Source: Rugalucina vietnamica
Taxonomy: Eukaryota > Mollusca > Bivalvia > Lucinida > Lucinidae
Length of the DNA stretch: 64,000 bases
Assembly: GCA_964017185.1 (NCBI GenBank)
Contig: OZ024883.1
Coordinates: forward strand, 46,556,997 to 46,620,996
Direction of reading: 5' to 3'
How positions within the stretch are numbered: position 1 is the stretch's first letter; every line of letters begins with the position of its first letter. The notes beneath the pieces are model-generated. The model was not told the DNA's origin and ran no database searches. It saw only the letters and a program-made list of their open reading frames with translations. Shown here piece after piece: positions 62,296-64,000 of this stretch. The position numbers and the translations under genes were made by a program.

Positions 62296-62985
62296 AATAG
62301 GTATTTTCCGATGAGTAGAAGTAGTCGGAAGGATATTTATATGTAATTCGGTTAGGGTTAGGTAAGGGTTAGGGTTATGTTGCCTCTTTGCTAACCCTCG
62401 CGTAGTAAATTGTTACTATTTTTAGTAGATGTTACCGAACTTCTTTTATTACGCTGTCAGAAAATTGTCAGAAGCATTCTGACATTTTCTGACATCTATG
62501 AATTTATGTACATATGAAAGGGTTCAACCAGTTTAAAGAGTAAAGTAGTAAAAACGTTTATGAATGAGACTTTGAGGAACTGTATCTCGGTAACGGGTAG
62601 GGCTAGGACCTTGTGTCTGCAATGTATGTGTTGTATATTGGTGAGGTTAGGGTTAGGATTAGAGATATCTTGCCTCCTTGCTAACCGTCGCGTAGGAAAT
62701 TGTTACTTTTTTGGTTGCTATTACCGAACTTCTTTTATCAGGGGAGACAAGTCACCAATCGAAATAATACTAGTTTTGATCAAACGTAGTAAAAACGTCT
62801 TTATCTCGATAATTGGAAGTGTGGTCATCTTTATTTTTTATATTATTTTAAACCCTGGATCTTTATTAAGCATGTTTTTTCATATATTTTTACATAGTAT
62901 CCTATTTTTTGTGCTCTATCTGAGAGAGAAAAAAAAAAACAAAACAAAAAAAAAAACAAACAAACAAACAAACAAACAAAGCTGA
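62296..62985 (+). repeat. Subtelomere-like 883-bp unit, copy 1 body
   Basis: This begins AATAGGTATTTTCCGATG and has short telomeric insertions near 62,350-62,376 and 62,645-62,658. Two copies of an internal ~70-bp block start TTGCCTC at 62,380 and 62,670, 290 bp apart. It ends in an A-rich tail with (CAAA)n near 62,928-62,981. A 141-codon frame at 62,560-62,985 runs through the telomeric insertion and the A-rich tail and has no recognisable domain; I do not call it a gene. Confidence 0.8.
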
Positions 62986-62997
62986 TTGGTGTTATAG

Positions 62998-63178
62998 TTA
63001 GGGTTAGGGTTAGGGGGGATAGGGTTAGGGTTAGGGTTAGGGGTTAGGGTTAGGGTTAGGGTTAGGGTTAGGGTTAGGGAGAGGGAGAGGGTTAGGGTTA
63101 GGGTTAGGGTTAGGGTTAGAGTGTTAGGGTTAGGGTTAGGGTTAGGGTTAGGGGTTAGGGTTAGGGTTAGGGTTAGGG
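62998..63178 (+). repeat. Interstitial telomeric repeat (TTAGGG)n, block 2
   Basis: About 180 bp of TTAGGG units with small variants (GGGAGAGGGAGAGGG, TTAGAGTG), in the same orientation as block 1. Confidence 0.95.
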
Positions 63179-63840
63179 AATAGGTATTTTCCGATGGGTA
63201 GAGGTAGTCGGAAGGATATTTGTATGTAATTCGGTTAGGGTTAGGTAAGGGTTAGGGTTATGTTGCCTCTTTGCTAACCCTCGCGTAGGAAATTGTTACT
63301 ATTTTTAGCAGATGTTACCGAACTTCTTTTATTACGCTGTCAGAAAATTGTCAGAAGCATTCTGACATTTTCTGACATCTATAAATTTATGTACATATGA
63401 AAGGGTTCAACCAGTTTAAAGGGTAAAGTAGTAAAAACGTTTATGAATGAGACTTTGAGGAACTGTATCTCGGTAACGGGTAGGGCTAGGACCAAGTGTC
63501 TGCAATGTATGTGTTGTATATTGGTTGGGTTAGGGTTAGGATTAGAGAAATCTTGCCTCTTTGCTAACCCTCGCGTAGGAAATTGTTACTATTTTTGGTT
63601 GCTATTACCGAACTTCTTTTATCAGGGGAGACAAGTCACCAATCAAAATAATACTAGTTTTGATCAAACGTAGTAAAAAACGTCTTTATCTCGATAATTG
63701 GAAGTGTGGTCATCTTTATTTTTTTATTATTATTATTTCAAACCCTGGATAGCTTTATCAAGCATGTTTTTTCATATATTTTTACATAGTAACCTATTTT
63801 TTTGTGCTCTATCTGAGAGAAAAAACAAACAAAAAACCCA
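63179..63840 (+). repeat. Subtelomere-like 883-bp unit, copy 2 body
   Basis: Collinear with 62,296-62,985 at an offset of 883 bp (AATAGGTATTTTCC at 62,296 and 63,179). Differences are a few percent, with a shorter A-rich tail (AAAAAACAAACAAAAAACCC). Internal TTGCCTC blocks lie at 63,263 and 63,553. The frame at 63,443-63,673 parallels the one in copy 1 but ends early, which argues against coding selection. Confidence 0.8.
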
Positions 63841-64000
63841 AAGCTAGAGTTGTCATTTTTCTGCAGTCTACGTCCTTTTATGATTATGTTAGGAGTCTAC
63901 GAGGAACTATTGAGCAAACATTGAACAATATTAACAAATAGAACCTTCAAGTGAACATAATGTCAAGGTCAAAGTAGTGACCCCCTTTCTCTCATCGTGC
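63841..64000. other. Unassigned right-end sequence
   Basis: No telomeric repeat or gene is recognised after the second unit's A-rich tail, so the window does not end in a telomere. Confidence 0.5.

Noticed and set aside
62560-62985. 141-codon frame in the subtelomere-like unit
   Set aside because: It translates telomeric repeat and an A-rich (CAAA)n tail, and the duplicate at 63,443 is cut short, so coding selection is unlikely.
62107-63178. A true chromosome end
   Set aside because: The telomeric blocks are short, degenerate and followed by 820 bp of other DNA, so they are interstitial within this window.

Overview
The window looks like nuclear DNA of an animal, most likely a bivalve mollusc. 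It holds tRNA-derived SINEs of a kind I associate with clams and mussels, two LINE (non-LTR retrotransposon) bodies, short terminal-inverted-repeat elements and TTAGGG-type telomeric repeats. I see no operons and no convincing complete host gene. The organism call is an inference from repeat style.

Region 1 (1-10,815) is a transposon-rich flank. In order it holds: degenerate ~110-bp repeats; a ~160-bp fold-back; a SINE with an 11-bp target-site duplication; a TIR element with a SINE fragment inside it; a ~155-bp tandem-repeat element split by a 5'-truncated minus-strand LINE; two more SINEs; a second copy of the TIR element; and a plus-strand LINE whose reverse transcriptase frame is still open. 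Many G or C homopolymers of 12-18 bases are scattered here. The only host-gene candidate is a possible signal-peptide exon on the minus strand near 10,435-10,518.

Region 2 (about 10,816-60,812) is one uninterrupted ~50-kb satellite. Its monomer is 42 bp, with length variants of about 27 and 60 bp, all in the same orientation and with no transposon inside. Variant monomers are arranged in higher-order repeats: a 4,787-bp unit present in almost three near-identical copies (17,156 to ~30,790), a 5-kb block repeated at a 6.52-kb offset, a 2.2-kb block repeated at a 2,677-bp offset, and a more diverged 1.5-kb block repeated at ~3.64 kb. Because 42 is a multiple of three, one frame stays open for long stretches and gives Leu/Thr/Val-rich pseudo-proteins, which I do not regard as genes.

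Region 3 (60,813-64,000) is AT-rich DNA with a diverged 201-bp tandem duplication. It is followed by a subtelomere-like structure: two (TTAGGG)n blocks of ~180-190 bp, each followed by an ~700-bp sequence with an A-rich tail, giving an 883-bp repeat period. One ~70-bp sequence follows telomeric or telomere-like repeats four times.

The main interest is the undescribed-looking 42-bp satellite with alpha-satellite-like higher-order structure, and its closeness (1.3 kb) to interstitial telomeric repeats. Centromeric, subtelomeric or other heterochromatic roles are all open.
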